This document shows, piece after piece, positions 37,369-50,087 of a stretch of 64,000 nucleotides of DNA; position 1 is the stretch's first letter, and each line of letters starts with the position of its first letter. The stretch lies in the NCBI RefSeq assembly GCF_023278185.1, contig NZ_CP066356.1:186001-250000 (forward strand), written 5' to 3'. Source of the stretch: Bradyrhizobium elkanii USDA 76. Lineage in GTDB: Bacteria > Pseudomonadota > Alphaproteobacteria > Rhizobiales > Xanthobacteraceae. Both the position numbers and the translations under genes were made by a program. Below the pieces are notes generated by a model. That model saw only the letters and a list, made by a program, of their open reading frames with translations, was not told where the DNA came from and did no database searches.

Positions 37369-37416
37369 AGCGTTTTCGAGCGAAGTGGGTACCGGTTCGC
37401 ATGAAGAAAACGCGTC
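37369..37416. repeat. Dispersed palindromic repeat family B, copy 2
   Basis: AGCGTTTTCGAGCGAAGTGG ... GAAGAAAACGCGTC, almost identical to 10073-10117 with three extra bases in the centre. Between the convergent FUSC and DUF2867 genes. Confidence 0.85.
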
Positions 37417-37430
37417 TAGGGTCCAGCCAT

Positions 37431-37904
37431 TCAGTCTACGGCCTTGCGCAGCATCGCGGGTACGATCAGGCGGTGGAACGGCAGGATCACCGCGAGATAG
37501 GCGCGACCGAACCGGTTGTGGGTGAGCACCAGCGTGGTCGCGGTGATGCTGCGCACAGCTCCCGCGGAGGCGACGTCGACGACGAGGCGGAAGTCGAGAT
37601 GCTTGTCGTTGAACCCCGCGACCAGCCGCTCCGGCGTCTCGCTGACCACCGGAAAGATCCCGATCATGTCGCGTGCCGCGCCGTCGGCCGCGCCCGAGGT
37701 CTTCAGGCCAAGCGGCGCGACGATGAAGTTACGTAGGGCAATCAGCCATTCGATCCAGCGCGGCTGCCGCGCCACCATCGCCTCGGCGGCATGCCGCGCA
37801 TCGAGGTCGGGGCGCGCAGTGGCGATCCGGAACGCGTCGATGAATTGCGCGCCGGCGAGCAGCGCGGCGGAATCCACGTTCGGCGTGACCTCGTCGACCC
37901 TCAT
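37431..37904 (-). CDS. DUF2867 domain protein
   Basis: 157 residues; DUF2867 resembles the START/SRPBCC-like domains at the C-terminus of NmrA-like proteins. FNDKHLDFRLVVDVAS and TLVLTHNRFGRAYLAVILPFHRLIV are the recognisable stretches. Function unknown. It overlaps the MATE gene by four bases (ATGA), so they are co-translated. Confidence 0.8.
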   Translation of the reverse strand: MRVDEVTPNVDSAALLAGAQFIDAFRIATARPDLDARHAAEAMVARQPRWIEWLIALRNFIVAPLGLKTSGAADGAARDMIGIFPVVSETPERLVAGFNDKHLDFRLVVDVASAGAVRSITATTLVLTHNRFGRAYLAVILPFHRLIVPAMLRKAVD

Positions 37905-39298
37905 TTGCCCAGTCTGCGTGCCAGCCGGCGGAAACGCAAGACAAGGAGGGTCGCATAGACCGCCGTCCCGAGCGACAGCCCAATCCAGACACCGGCGGCG
38001 TCGAGCTTCGCCCAGAAGGCGAGCGCAGAGGCCGATGCGAAGCCGATCAGCCAATAGCTGATGACGGCGAACAGCAGCGGCACCTGGGTGTCGTTCATGC
38101 CGCGCAGCGCGCCCGCGGTGGTGGTCTGGATGCCGTCGGCGATGAAGAAGGTCGCGCCGATCAACAGCAGCGCCGCAGTGAGTTGCGCGGTGGTGTCGGA
38201 GGCCTCGCCGAGGAACAGAGCTGCGATCTCGAAGCGTGCCAGGATCACCGCGAGCGTCATGATGCTCATGAAGATCCCGCTGAGCGCGATCGCGACAAAG
38301 CCGGCGCGCTGCACCGCGTCGGTATCGCGGCGGCCGACGGCCTGGCCGACCCGCACGGTAGCGGCCATGCTGACCCCGAACGGCACCATGAACAGGATCG
38401 CCGCGATCTGCAGCGCGATCTGGTGCGCGGCCAGCGCCGTGGTGCTGATCAGCCCCATCAGCAGACCGGCCGCACCGAACAGGCCGTACTCCAGCAGGAA
38501 GGCAATCGAGATCGGCGCGCCGACGGCGACCAGCTTGCCCATCAGCGGCCAGTCGATGCGCCAGAGGCGGCTGAAGACATGATATTTGCGGAACGGGCGG
38601 CGGCGCGCCGCGAACCACACGCCGGCAAGGAAGGTGCCGAGATTGACGATCGTGGTCGCAAGTCCGGCGCCGAACATGCCGAGTTCGGGCATGCCCCATT
38701 TGCCGTACAGCAACAGGTAGACCATCAGCGCATTGGCCGGGATAGCGGCAAGCGTGATCCACAGCACCGGCTCCGGCCGGTTCACCGCGCTCATGAAGCC
38801 GCGGAGCGCGATGAACCACAGCGCCGGCAGGATGCCCCAGGCGAGACCGAACAGATATTGCTGCGCCAAGTGCGCGGTGGCCTGGGTCTGGCCGAGCATA
38901 AGCAGGATGCGCTCGCCCTGGAACGGCAGCGCCATCAGCGGCAGCACCATGAAGAAGCCGGCCCACAGGCCGACGCGGAGCGCGCGCCGCATCACGCGCG
39001 GGTTGCGCGCGCCGAATGCCTGCGCGGCCAGCGGCGAGACCGCCGACATCATGCCCATGCCGATGGTGAAGCTGACGAAATACACGGTATGCGCCAGCGC
39101 CGCGGCGGCGACGCTTTCGCTGCCGAGTCGGCCGATGAAGGCGAGATCGGTGGTCATCATCGCGATCTGCCCGAGCTGCGTCAGCGCAAGCGGCACCGCG
39201 AGCTTCAGCGTTTCCGCGAGCTCGGCCGTGAGCAGGTTGCGAGGGACGACAACGGCCGCGTTCGGCGCGGCCGGGTCGATCTTGTCGATGCAGGTCAT
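37901..39298 (-). CDS. MATE-family efflux transporter (NorM type)
   Basis: 465 residues, about 12 membrane segments in two six-helix bundles with the family repeats (PLALTQLGQIAMMTTDLAFIG; IALQIAAILFMVPFGVSMAATVRVGQAVG). Exports cationic compounds driven by H+ or Na+. ATG opens MTCIDKIDPAAPN, with a soluble N-terminal tail of about 30 residues. Co-translated with the DUF2867 protein. Confidence 0.92.
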   Translation of the reverse strand: MTCIDKIDPAAPNAAVVVPRNLLTAELAETLKLAVPLALTQLGQIAMMTTDLAFIGRLGSESVAAAALAHTVYFVSFTIGMGMMSAVSPLAAQAFGARNPRVMRRALRVGLWAGFFMVLPLMALPFQGERILLMLGQTQATAHLAQQYLFGLAWGILPALWFIALRGFMSAVNRPEPVLWITLAAIPANALMVYLLLYGKWGMPELGMFGAGLATTIVNLGTFLAGVWFAARRRPFRKYHVFSRLWRIDWPLMGKLVAVGAPISIAFLLEYGLFGAAGLLMGLISTTALAAHQIALQIAAILFMVPFGVSMAATVRVGQAVGRRDTDAVQRAGFVAIALSGIFMSIMTLAVILARFEIAALFLGEASDTTAQLTAALLLIGATFFIADGIQTTTAGALRGMNDTQVPLLFAVISYWLIGFASASALAFWAKLDAAGVWIGLSLGTAVYATLLVLRFRRLARRLGK

Positions 39299-39355
39299 GA
39301 CGGCACGCTTAGCACGGCAAACCGGCCGGAAGGATGGCCAAGCTGCCGCAGGGAA

Positions 39356-40648
39356 TCACGATCGCGCGGGAATCCGCTTGATCTTGGCGCCGAGGGCGTT
39401 GAGCCGCTCATCGATCCGCTCATAGCCGCGCTCGATCTGGTCGGCGTTGTTGATGGTGGAGGTACCCTCGGCACACACCGCGGCCAGCAGCATCGCCATA
39501 CCGGCCCGGATGTCGGGCGAGTTCATCGGCGCGCCGCGCAGCCGGCTAGGGCCGGCGACGATCGCGCGGTGCGGGTCGCATAGCACGATGCGGCCACCCA
39601 TGGCGATCAGGTTGTCGACGAAGAACATCCGGGATTCGAACATCTTCTCGTGCATCAGGATGACGCCGTCGCACTGCGTCGCGGTGACGATCGCGATCGA
39701 CATCAGGTCGGCCGGGAAGGCCGGCCAGGGCTGGTCCTCGAGCTTCGGCACATGGCCGCCGAAATCGTCCTGGATCTTCATGGTCTGGCCGGACGGGACG
39801 ACGAGATCGTCGCCCTCGACGCCGCAGACGATGCCGAGCCGCTCAAAGCCCATCCGGATCGAGCGCAGATGCTCGACGCCGGCGCGCGCGATGCGCAGCG
39901 GCGAGCGGGTCACCGCGGCAAGCCCGATCAGCGATCCGACCTCGATATGGTCGGGCTGGATCGCGAAAGTCGTGCTGCCGAGCGTTGCCGGCCCGTGCAC
40001 GATGATGGTGTTGGTGCCGACACCTTCGATCTTGGCGCCGAGCGCGATCAGGAAATTGGCGAGGTCCTGCACATGCGGCTCGGAGGCCGCGTTGCGCAGA
40101 TAGGTGGTGCCGCGGGCGGCGACCGCGGCGACCAGCGCGTTCTCCGTCGCGGTGACGCTGGGCTCGTCGAGGAACACGTCGGCACCCTTCAGCCGCGTGG
40201 CGCGGAATTCGAGCCGGTGCGTCGCGGTGACGGTGGCGCCGAGCTGCTCGAAGGCCAGGAAGTGCGTGTCGAGCCGGCGGCGGCCGATCACGTCGCCGCC
40301 GGGCGGCGGCAGTGCGACCTCGCCGCAGCGGGCGAGCAGCGGACCGGCGAGCAGGATCGAGGCGCGGATGCGCGCGCACAGCGCCGGATCGAGATCGGCG
40401 GCGCGGATCTCCTTGGCATGAATCTGCAGCGTGTTGCGCTCGGTCCATTCGGCGGTGGCGCCAACCGAGCGGCACAATTCGACCAGCGTTTCGGTGTCGC
40501 GGATGCGCGGCACGTTGGTCAGCGTGACCGGGTGCTCGGTGAGCAGTGCCGCGGCGATGATCGGCAGCGCGGAGTTCTTGTTGCCCGACGGCTCGATGGT
40601 GCCCGAAAGGCGGCGGCCGCCTTCGACGATGTATTGGATCGGCGGCAC
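39356..40648 (-). CDS. murA: UDP-N-acetylglucosamine 1-carboxyvinyltransferase with Asp in place of the catalytic Cys
   Basis: 430-residue EPSP-synthase-fold enzyme adding enolpyruvate from PEP to UDP-GlcNAc, the first committed step of peptidoglycan synthesis. The Lys-Asn pair is in SGNKNSALPI (Lys24). The usual fosfomycin-target loop (GGCxIG) reads PPPGGDVIG, so residue 119 is Asp. The same Cys-to-Asp change occurs in mycobacterial and chlamydial MurA and makes them insensitive to fosfomycin. The start is GTG 40648 with TTAGGGGA nine bases upstream. gyrB is next, as in other Bradyrhizobium. Confidence 0.93.
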   Translation of the reverse strand: MPPIQYIVEGGRRLSGTIEPSGNKNSALPIIAAALLTEHPVTLTNVPRIRDTETLVELCRSVGATAEWTERNTLQIHAKEIRAADLDPALCARIRASILLAGPLLARCGEVALPPPGGDVIGRRRLDTHFLAFEQLGATVTATHRLEFRATRLKGADVFLDEPSVTATENALVAAVAARGTTYLRNAASEPHVQDLANFLIALGAKIEGVGTNTIIVHGPATLGSTTFAIQPDHIEVGSLIGLAAVTRSPLRIARAGVEHLRSIRMGFERLGIVCGVEGDDLVVPSGQTMKIQDDFGGHVPKLEDQPWPAFPADLMSIAIVTATQCDGVILMHEKMFESRMFFVDNLIAMGGRIVLCDPHRAIVAGPSRLRGAPMNSPDIRAGMAMLLAAVCAEGTSTINNADQIERGYERIDERLNALGAKIKRIPARS

Positions 40649-40680
40649 GCGGAATGTCCCCTAACGCATCATTCAGACCG

Positions 40681-40715
40681 GGTCGTTGGAAATTCCACAA
40701 TGGAATCAACGACCG
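40681..40715. promoter_or_regulatory. Interrupted palindrome between gyrB and murA
   Basis: GGTCGTT (40681-40687) with AACGACC (40708-40714), and ATTCCA with TGGAAT inside, centred near 40698. It is 33 bases upstream of the murA start and about 100 bases after the gyrB stop: an operator or hairpin. No T-run. Confidence 0.4.
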
Positions 40716-40813
40716 TCCGGCACCGTAACACAACTTCCGGCGCAGCTTCCACCCGAAAGGTAGCGCCGCGACGGCGCCGAGAAGCGCACGCCCGCCTGGC
40801 CGTGCGCAGAACC

Positions 40814-43734
<2,921 letters not shown>

Positions 43735-44871
43735 TCAGCCGCGCCGTGTGGCGCGGCCGGATTCGACGTCGAAAATCTCCCCCCGAGGGCCGATGTCGAG
43801 GAACGCCGCGGGATCGGCACCGGTCATCCAGACCTGCGCACCGAGCTTGGCGAGCTCGTCGAACAGCGCCTTGCGGCGGTTCGGATCGAGATGGGCGACG
43901 ACCTCGTCGAGCAGCAGCAGCGGTACGATGCCGGTCATCTCCGCGACCATCGTGGCGTGCGCCAGCACCAGCCCGATCAAAAGCGCCTTCTGCTCGCCGG
44001 TCGAGGCATCACGCGCCGGCATGTTCTTCGGCGCGTAGACCACCTGCAGATCGGTCAGATGCGGGCCGTCGAGCGTGCGCCCGGCGGCGGCATCGCGCGG
44101 CCGGCCGGCGCGCAGGATCTCGCGGTAGCGGTCCTCCACTGCGGTTGCAGGCTCCTGCAGCAGCGCATTCTCCATCCAGCCGTCGAGCATGATCTCGGCG
44201 GAGGGGAAGGCCGAGGCCGCGCCGCGCTCGCGCAGCATCACGGCGAGCTTGGCGGCGGTCTGGCCCCGCGACGCGGCGACCGCGACCGCAAGCTCGGCGG
44301 TTTCGCGCTCGATCGCATCACACCAATGGTCGTCATAGTTGCGCACCTCGAGCAGCCGGTTGCGCGAGCGCAGCGACCGCTCCAGCGCGGAAACGCGGCT
44401 GGAATGTTCGGAATCGATCGCCAGCACCAGGCGATCGAAGAAGCGCCGCCGTTCCGACGCGGCGCCCATGAACAGGCCGTCCATCGCCGGCGTCAGCCAC
44501 ACGATGCGCAGATGATCGCCGAAGGCGGTCGCGGAACCCACCGGTTCGCGGTCGATGCGGCAGCGTCGCGTGCTGCCGGCGTCACCGGTCGGAGGATCGA
44601 TGCCGGTGCCGAGCGTGGCGAGGCCGAGCGCGCCCTCGACTTCGGCCGACACCGCCCAGGAGCCGTCGCCCTGATTGTCGGCGATGTCCTCCAGCGTCGC
44701 GCGACGCAGCCCGCGGCCCGGCGACAGGAACGAGACCGCTTCCATGCAATTGGTCTTGCCGGCGCCGTTCGGCCCGACCAGCACCACCATGTCGCCGGCG
44801 ACCTGCAGCGTCGCCGTCCGGTAATTGCGGAAATGCGTCAGCGACAGGCGATGAATGCGGGACGGGGTCAT
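43735..44871 (-). CDS. recF: DNA replication and repair protein RecF
   Basis: 378-residue SMC-like ATPase loading RecA at gaps. Walker A GPNGAGKTN at about 34-42, signature near ASTGEQKALLIGLVLAHA and Walker B LLLLDEVVAHLD. ATG opens MTPSRIHRLSLTHFRNY. Together with dnaN and dnaA upstream it forms the classical replication cluster. Confidence 0.96.
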   Translation of the reverse strand: MTPSRIHRLSLTHFRNYRTATLQVAGDMVVLVGPNGAGKTNCMEAVSFLSPGRGLRRATLEDIADNQGDGSWAVSAEVEGALGLATLGTGIDPPTGDAGSTRRCRIDREPVGSATAFGDHLRIVWLTPAMDGLFMGAASERRRFFDRLVLAIDSEHSSRVSALERSLRSRNRLLEVRNYDDHWCDAIERETAELAVAVAASRGQTAAKLAVMLRERGAASAFPSAEIMLDGWMENALLQEPATAVEDRYREILRAGRPRDAAAGRTLDGPHLTDLQVVYAPKNMPARDASTGEQKALLIGLVLAHATMVAEMTGIVPLLLLDEVVAHLDPNRRKALFDELAKLGAQVWMTGADPAAFLDIGPRGEIFDVESGRATRRG

Positions 44872-44946
44872 CTCAGCTCGTCATTGCCGGGCAGTCGTGC
44901 CCAGCCACGACGCAATCTAGTGCTGATGCGCGCCAAGAGAAGTGCG

Positions 44947-46065
44947 TCACACCCGCATCGGCATCAGCACGTAGAGTGCGCCCTTGCTGTCGCGGTCCTG
45001 CACCAGGGTCGGCGAGCCGGGATCGGCGAGCTTCAGCACCGCGACCTCGCCCTCGATCTGGGCAGCGATGTCGAGCAGATAGCGCGAGTTGAAGCCGATA
45101 TCGAGCGCGTCGGAGGCGTACTCGACCTCGAGCTCCTCGGTGGCGCTGCCGGAATCCGGATTGGTGACCGAGAGCACCAGCTTGCCCGCGGACAGCGCGA
45201 GCTTCACCGCGCGGCCGCGTTCGCTGGAAATCGTCGAGACGCGGTCGACGGCGGCTTCGAAATCCTTCTTGTCGACGACCAGTTCCTTGTCGTTGTTCTG
45301 TGGAATGACGCGGCCGTAGTCCGGGAAGGTGCCGTCGATCAGCTTCGAGGTCAGCACCACATTGCCGAGCGTGAAGCGGATCTTGCCGTCCGACAGCTCG
45401 ATCGAGATCTCGGCGTCGTCGCCCTCGATCAGCCGCTGTACTTCGCCGACCGTCTTGCGCGGGACGATCACGCCGGGCATGCCGGTTGCGCCCTTGGGCA
45501 GCGCGAGGTCGATCTGCGCCAGCCGGTGACCGTCGGTCGCAACCCCGCGCAGGGTCGCCGCCTTGGCGTTGCCGGCCGCGTGCAGATAGATGCCGTTGAG
45601 GTAGTAGCGGGTCTCTTCGGTCGAGATCGCGAACTGCGTGCGGTCGATCAGGCGTTTGATATCGGACGCCGGCAGCGAGAACGAATGCGTCATGTCGCCG
45701 GCGGCAAGGCCCGGGAAGTCGCTCTCGGGCAGGGTCTGCAGCGTGAAGCGCGAGCGGCCGGCACGCACCGCCAGCACCGAGCGGTCGCCATCGGCTTCCA
45801 GCACGATCTGCGAGCCGTCGGGCAGCTTGCGGACGATGTCGTAGAACATGTGCGCGGGCACCGTGGTCGAGCCGGCGGTTCCGGTTTCGGCGGCCAGGGT
45901 CTCCGTCACCTCGAGGTCGAGGTCGGTCGCTTTCAGCGACAGTTTGGCGCCCTCGGCGCGGATCAGCACGTTGCCGAGGATCGGGATGGTGTTGCGACGC
46001 TCGACCACGCGGTGAACGTGACCTAGCGATTTCAGGAGTTGCGCGCGCTCGACGGTGACCTTCAT
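44947..46065 (-). CDS. dnaN: DNA polymerase III subunit beta (sliding clamp)
   Basis: 372-residue clamp protein with three DNA-clamp domains (KVTVERAQLLKSLGHVHRVVE; TLPESDFPGLA in the central domain; NSRYLLDIAAQIEGEVAVLKL in the last). It tethers DNA polymerase III to DNA. ATG 46065, between recF (75 bases) and dnaA (263 bases). Confidence 0.98.
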   Translation of the reverse strand: MKVTVERAQLLKSLGHVHRVVERRNTIPILGNVLIRAEGAKLSLKATDLDLEVTETLAAETGTAGSTTVPAHMFYDIVRKLPDGSQIVLEADGDRSVLAVRAGRSRFTLQTLPESDFPGLAAGDMTHSFSLPASDIKRLIDRTQFAISTEETRYYLNGIYLHAAGNAKAATLRGVATDGHRLAQIDLALPKGATGMPGVIVPRKTVGEVQRLIEGDDAEISIELSDGKIRFTLGNVVLTSKLIDGTFPDYGRVIPQNNDKELVVDKKDFEAAVDRVSTISSERGRAVKLALSAGKLVLSVTNPDSGSATEELEVEYASDALDIGFNSRYLLDIAAQIEGEVAVLKLADPGSPTLVQDRDSKGALYVLMPMRV

Positions 46066-46262
46066 TGCAATACCCGCCAGATCCCTCAGATGGAAAAGCC
46101 GGGCGGCCGTTCAGGGCAGCACCGCGGCATTGGAAACCCGAAAAGCCGGATCAATACCGGATTTGATCAAACCCACGGGGGGACCGCAAGGTGGCGCGGA
46201 TGGGCGGCCGGTGCAAGGGATACGGGCGCGAAACGAGCCCCGTTCCCCACGTTTTGGGTCGG

Positions 46263-46298
46263 AAAAAAGTTTAGCCCTCCCCTTTGGGAGGGGAGGGC
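46263..46298 (-). terminator. Rho-independent terminator of dnaA
   Basis: On the minus strand GCCCTCCCC (46298-46290) pairs with GGGGAGGGC (46282-46274), loop of 7, followed by TAAACTTTTTT. About 30 bases after the dnaA stop. Confidence 0.8.
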
Positions 46299-46328
46299 AA
46301 TGGAACGAGCCGGCCGGATGAAGCGGCC

Positions 46329-47759
46329 CTATTCCTGCAGCTGGCGCTTCAGCGATTCGACTTCCTCCGACAGCGCCGTGTCCTTGGCGACCAGTGCCTC
46401 AATCTTGCGCACGGCGTGCAACACCGTGGTGTGGTCGCGGCCGCCGAAGCGCCGGCCGATCTCCGGCAGCGAGCGCAAGGTCAGCGTCTTCGCCAGATAC
46501 ATCGCGACCTGGCGCGGGCGCACCACATTGGCGGTGCGGCGGGACGACAGCAGGTCGGAGCGGCTGACATTGTACTGCCGGGCGACCACGCGCTGGATGT
46601 CCTCGATCTTGATCCGCTTCGGCTCCTGCGGGCGGATCAGGTCGCGCACCTCGCGCTCGGCCATCTCCAGCGTCACCGGCTGGTTGTTGAGCTTGGAGTG
46701 CGCCAGCAGGCGGTTGATCGCGCCTTCAAGGTCGCGGCCGTTATGGGTGATGGTGCGCGCCAGATAGTCGAGCACCTCCTCCGGCACGTCGAAGCTTGCA
46801 TGGTGGGCGCGAGCCGCGGCGACGCGCGACTTCAGGATGCCGAGCCGCAGCTCCTCGCCGAGCGAGCCCATCTCGACCACGAGGCCGCCGGCGAGCCGCG
46901 AGCGCACGCGGTCGTCGAGGCTTTCCAGATCCGACGGCGGACGGTCGGCCGCGATCACGACCTGGCGGCCGGCATCGATCAGCGCGTTCAGCGTGTGGCA
47001 GAACTCGGCCTGCGTCGACTTGCCCTGCAGGAACTGCAGATCGTCGATGACCAGCACGTCGATGCCGCGCAGCGCCTCCTTGAAGGCCAGCGCCGTCTGC
47101 GTCTTCAGCGCCGCGACGAAGCCGTACATGAACTTCTCGGCGGTGAGATACAGCACCTTGCGTTCGCCGCCGGAATTGCCGGCCCAGGTCACCGCCTGCA
47201 GCAGGTGCGTCTTGCCGAGGCCGACGCCGGCATGGATGTAGAGCGGGTTGAACATCACGGGATCGCCGCGGCGACCTTCCGCGACCTGGCGGGCCGCCGC
47301 ATGAGCCAGCGTGTTGGACCGGCCGACGACGAAGCTGGCAAAGGTCAGGCGCGGATCGAGCGGCGAGCCGCCGAGCGCGTCATGGCTTGCCGACACCGGC
47401 GCAGTCGCAAACGAGCGCAATTCGGGCGCGGGGCGGCCGTCGGTGCGCTCGATGCGGCGCACTTCGACGGGCGCAGCCGTTTCCTTCACCGGAGCCGTCG
47501 CACGGATCGCGGAGCGGACGGTAAGGTCGATCTTGTGCACTTCCGGCATCTCGGCCTGCCAGCAGGACAGCACACGATCGGCGTAATGCGCCTGGATCCA
47601 GCTCTTGAGGAACCGGGTCGGAACCGACAGGTGCACGCTCTCGTCGTGCACGCTCTCCAGATCCATCCGTGCGAACCAGCTCGTGTAAACGTCCTCGCCA
47701 ACGCTCGTCCGCAGACGTCCCTTCACCCGCGACCAGCGATCCTGTTCCGTGTTCGTCAT
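46329..47759 (-). CDS. dnaA: Chromosomal replication initiator protein DnaA
   Basis: 476 residues. N-terminal domain I at about 5-70, then AAA+ core with Walker [10 protein letters not shown] at about 170 and Walker [13 protein letters not shown], and domain IV with [16 protein letters not shown] for DnaA-box binding. ATG 47759. A terminator follows and a long upstream region precedes it. Confidence 0.98.
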   Translation of the reverse strand: MTNTEQDRWSRVKGRLRTSVGEDVYTSWFARMDLESVHDESVHLSVPTRFLKSWIQAHYADRVLSCWQAEMPEVHKIDLTVRSAIRATAPVKETAAPVEVRRIERTDGRPAPELRSFATAPVSASHDALGGSPLDPRLTFASFVVGRSNTLAHAAARQVAEGRRGDPVMFNPLYIHAGVGLGKTHLLQAVTWAGNSGGERKVLYLTAEKFMYGFVAALKTQTALAFKEALRGIDVLVIDDLQFLQGKSTQAEFCHTLNALIDAGRQVVIAADRPPSDLESLDDRVRSRLAGGLVVEMGSLGEELRLGILKSRVAAARAHHASFDVPEEVLDYLARTITHNGRDLEGAINRLLAHSKLNNQPVTLEMAEREVRDLIRPQEPKRIKIEDIQRVVARQYNVSRSDLLSSRRTANVVRPRQVAMYLAKTLTLRSLPEIGRRFGGRDHTTVLHAVRKIEALVAKDTALSEEVESLKRQLQE

Positions 47760-48654
47760 TGCCTTCGTACTTCCAAGTCTGAGAGATAATCGTTGCGAAA
47801 GCGCCGTGCAGGTTTGCTGCCGCGGCGCGACCTCTAGCGGGCGCGGTCTGCTCCGGACAAAGCTCTCCCGTGCGGCGACCGTGCGCCACCCGACAGATCA
47901 GCTGTTTGGAGAAGATGCGCCCCGCGAGGTCAGCGCGTACTCGACGGACGCTGCGGGTGAGAGCCGATGTCCGAGGGGTTGATTACGGCACCACTGGAAA
48001 TTTGCGCTTCGGCTGTCGTTGGTTCGACTGCAGTGATGATACCGTAAGGCATAAGTCCTCCCCCTCCCGCCGCGACGTATCGCGGCAAGTTGTCAGCTTG
48101 CTCGTGTCTTCAAATTCGAACTGCTGCTACCGAACACCGAAATGCCCGGCGCTTCGCCGCCGCCGTGTCGTCGTCAACCCGTTCACTCGCTCCGCGTTCC
48201 CGCTGCCAGATCCGACCGACGTCCTGGTCTCTCTTGTTCGATCCCCCAAATTGCCGGGGACATCGCCGGAGAATTTTTGACACAGTTCGTCCGTCCTCAT
48301 ATCGCTATGAGCCGTCAATCCAGCTTCGCTTGGAAAGCGTCGCTAACGCACACACCGCCGCCGATTTGTGCGTCCGCCCCTGGGTCTCAAACCGCGCTGA
48401 TCTGGAGAGCCGTGGGCGTCGCGAACAAGAAATAAATACACCAAGCACATTTCCTGACAATCCGTGGATTCGACGGGGGTCGAGACTCTTCGCGACTGTT
48501 GCGGCGTTGCCGATGCTGAGTTGCGAAAGCAAGTTTTTGAATCAGCGCACAGATTCACGCGTGTCACAAACGACGGTGCAATACCAAAAATTTTTCATAG
48601 AAAATTTACATTTGGTCTCGCGCCGGTCATTTTTCCAATCGCTGTCCAACGCTA

Positions 48655-48663
48655 TGTGCATAA
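48655..48663 (+). promoter_or_regulatory. Near-consensus DnaA box
   Basis: TGTGCATAA versus consensus TGTGGATAA, one mismatch. Located about 900 bases upstream of dnaA. Confidence 0.35.
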
Positions 48664-48910
48664 GTAATTCGCGAGACGTCATTTTTCTCGATTACTTTTG
48701 CAGGGTAACCCCGCGTCGCAAGTTTCGCCGCGAAATGCTTGCGCGCTATTCCATCTATCTAGCTTAGCGAAGAACAATCTGTGGGCGAGTGCGGCGCGTT
48801 AAGCATGTTGAGCCGGTAGAACTACGGACGCGACGAAACATGACACGCAGTTCGTCGCGCGGCAACGCGAAGTGTTCTCGCGCTATGAAACTTCCACGAC
48901 AAAAGTCGAG

Positions 48911-48942
48911 ACAAAAACAAAAAGCCCGGCGCGAGCCGGGCT
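48911..48942 (-). terminator. Rho-independent terminator of rpsT
   Basis: AGCCCGGC (48942-48935, minus) pairs with GCCGGGCT (48930-48923), 4-base loop, followed by TTTTGTTTTTGTC. Clear and 43 bases after the rpsT stop. Confidence 0.88.
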
Positions 48943-48984
48943 TCGTGACAAATGTGTCTTCCAGTCAGCTCGCGCGCCGAGCTT

Positions 48985-49251
48985 TTACTTGGCGAGCTTG
49001 GCGATCCGCTGCGACAGACGCGAGACCTTACGGCTCGCGTTGTTCTTGTGAATGATGTTGCGCTGCGCTGCCTTCATCAGCTCGGGCTCGGCGCGGCTCA
49101 TCGCCTTCAGCGCCGCCTCGCGGTCGCCGCTCTTGATCGCTTCCTCGACGGTGCGCACCGCGCCACGCATCTGCGTGCGGCGCGACTTGTTGACGATGGT
49201 GCGGCGGGCAATCTTGCGGGTCGCCTTCTTGGCGGAGGTGGTGTTGGCCAT
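48985..49251 (-). CDS. rpsT: 30S ribosomal protein S20
   Basis: 88-residue basic helical protein binding 16S r[23 protein letters not shown] and [21 protein letters not shown] helices are typical. ATG opens MANTTSAKK. Has its own strong terminator. Confidence 0.97.
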   Translation of the reverse strand: MANTTSAKKATRKIARRTIVNKSRRTQMRGAVRTVEEAIKSGDREAALKAMSRAEPELMKAAQRNIIHKNNASRKVSRLSQRIAKLAK

Positions 49252-49624
49252 GGTTCTCTAACTGTCCTTCGGCGGTGATCGCTCGGTGGTCGGGCTTGCG
49301 CGCACCGGCCGGTTCAAATCTCAACTCTGATGTATTTGTCCAAGGTGGTTTTCTTGGGTGTCCTTGAGGCGGCCATGCGAGGAGCGCAAAATGCTGCCCC
49401 GCGCCTGCGGCACTGTCCAAAGAACAGCGGCGGCAGGATTGCGCCCGCCGCCATCGGCCGGTCTTATAGATGGCGCGGGCTTAAGCGTCAACGCTTTCGG
49501 GACCCAAAAAGAGCCCGAAATCGGCCCGCGAGGGCCGGATAAGCCGCTGAAGAGGTTGAATTTCCGGGGGGCGCCCGGTAAGGCCTGACGACGCGTGGGG
49601 CGCGACTGGGAGTTAGGGTGACGC
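49252..49624. other. 373-bp upstream region of rpsT
   Basis: Divergent gap between rpsT (minus) and the membrane protein at 49625 (plus). It should hold the rpsT promoter. GC-rich short repeats near 49525 (CCCGCGAGGGCCGG) but no gene, tRNA or clear box that I can support. Confidence 0.6.
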
Positions 49625-49942
49625 ATGATCCGCGGCTTTTTCCGTCTGATCGGCCTTCTGCTGCTGGCCGGCAGCTTCATCTTCATGGTCTATGACGGGG
49701 CCCGCTACGTCGCCGACCAGAGCCTGCGGTTCACCCAATTCGGCCAGTTCTGGAACGACATCCACCAGTCGAGCCAGCAGGCATTCCATGCCTGGGTGGA
49801 TCGCTTCGCGCCCTGGCTCTGGAATGACGTGATCCGCCTGCTTCTGGAGCAGCCGGTGTTCGCAGTGCTCGGCATTGCCGGCATCCTGCTGATGATCCTG
49901 TTCCGGCCCCGCAAGCCCTTGATCGGCTACGCGCGCGACTGA
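49625..49942 (+). CDS. Small conserved membrane protein
   Basis: 105 residues. Two hydrophobic segments, residues about 4-24 (FFRLIGLLLLAGSFIFMVYD) and about 77-94 (VFAVLGIAGILLMILF), with a cytoplasmic or periplasmic loop rich in Trp/Phe and aromatic residues between. No named domain is recognised; a conserved rhizobial protein. ATG 49625. Confidence 0.75.
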   Translation: MIRGFFRLIGLLLLAGSFIFMVYDGARYVADQSLRFTQFGQFWNDIHQSSQQAFHAWVDRFAPWLWNDVIRLLLEQPVFAVLGIAGILLMILFRPRKPLIGYARD

Positions 49943-50087
49943 CTTGCTCGCAGCCCGCCTTGGCGGCAGCCCTCCTTGGCTGCAGCACTCAGTAACGGGG
50001 CTGCCATCATCCGCGTAAGGACATATATAGGTGACAGCCGGCCCGCAGGCCGTTGCCGCGTCGGCCGATGTCCCGCTGGAGGTGTCC

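Larger units (their letters stand above)
47760..48984. other. 1.2-kb dnaA-rpsT intergenic region
   Basis: Between dnaA (start 47759) and rpsT (stop 48985), both minus strand. It is more AT-rich than its neighbours, especially 48430-48780. Contains one near-consensus DnaA box (TGTGCATAA, 48655-48663) and three GANTC methylation sites at 48467, 48484 and 48552. No convincing coding region. Likely holds the dnaA promoter and regulatory DNA; an origin cannot be shown here because box clusters are missing. Confidence 0.55.

Noticed and set aside
46162..46169. TTGATCAA as FNR site
   Set aside because: Half-sites are adjacent with no 4-bp spacer, so not a FixK/FNR box.
48090..48767. 225-codon plus-strand reading in the dnaA-rpsT gap
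   Set aside because: Ser/Arg-rich sequence without recognisable domain or good ribosome-binding site, lying in AT-rich DNA; not a supported gene.
47760..48984. Classical oriC
   Set aside because: Only one near-consensus DnaA box, no cluster of boxes or AT-rich repeats; alphaproteobacterial origins are often near hemE instead.
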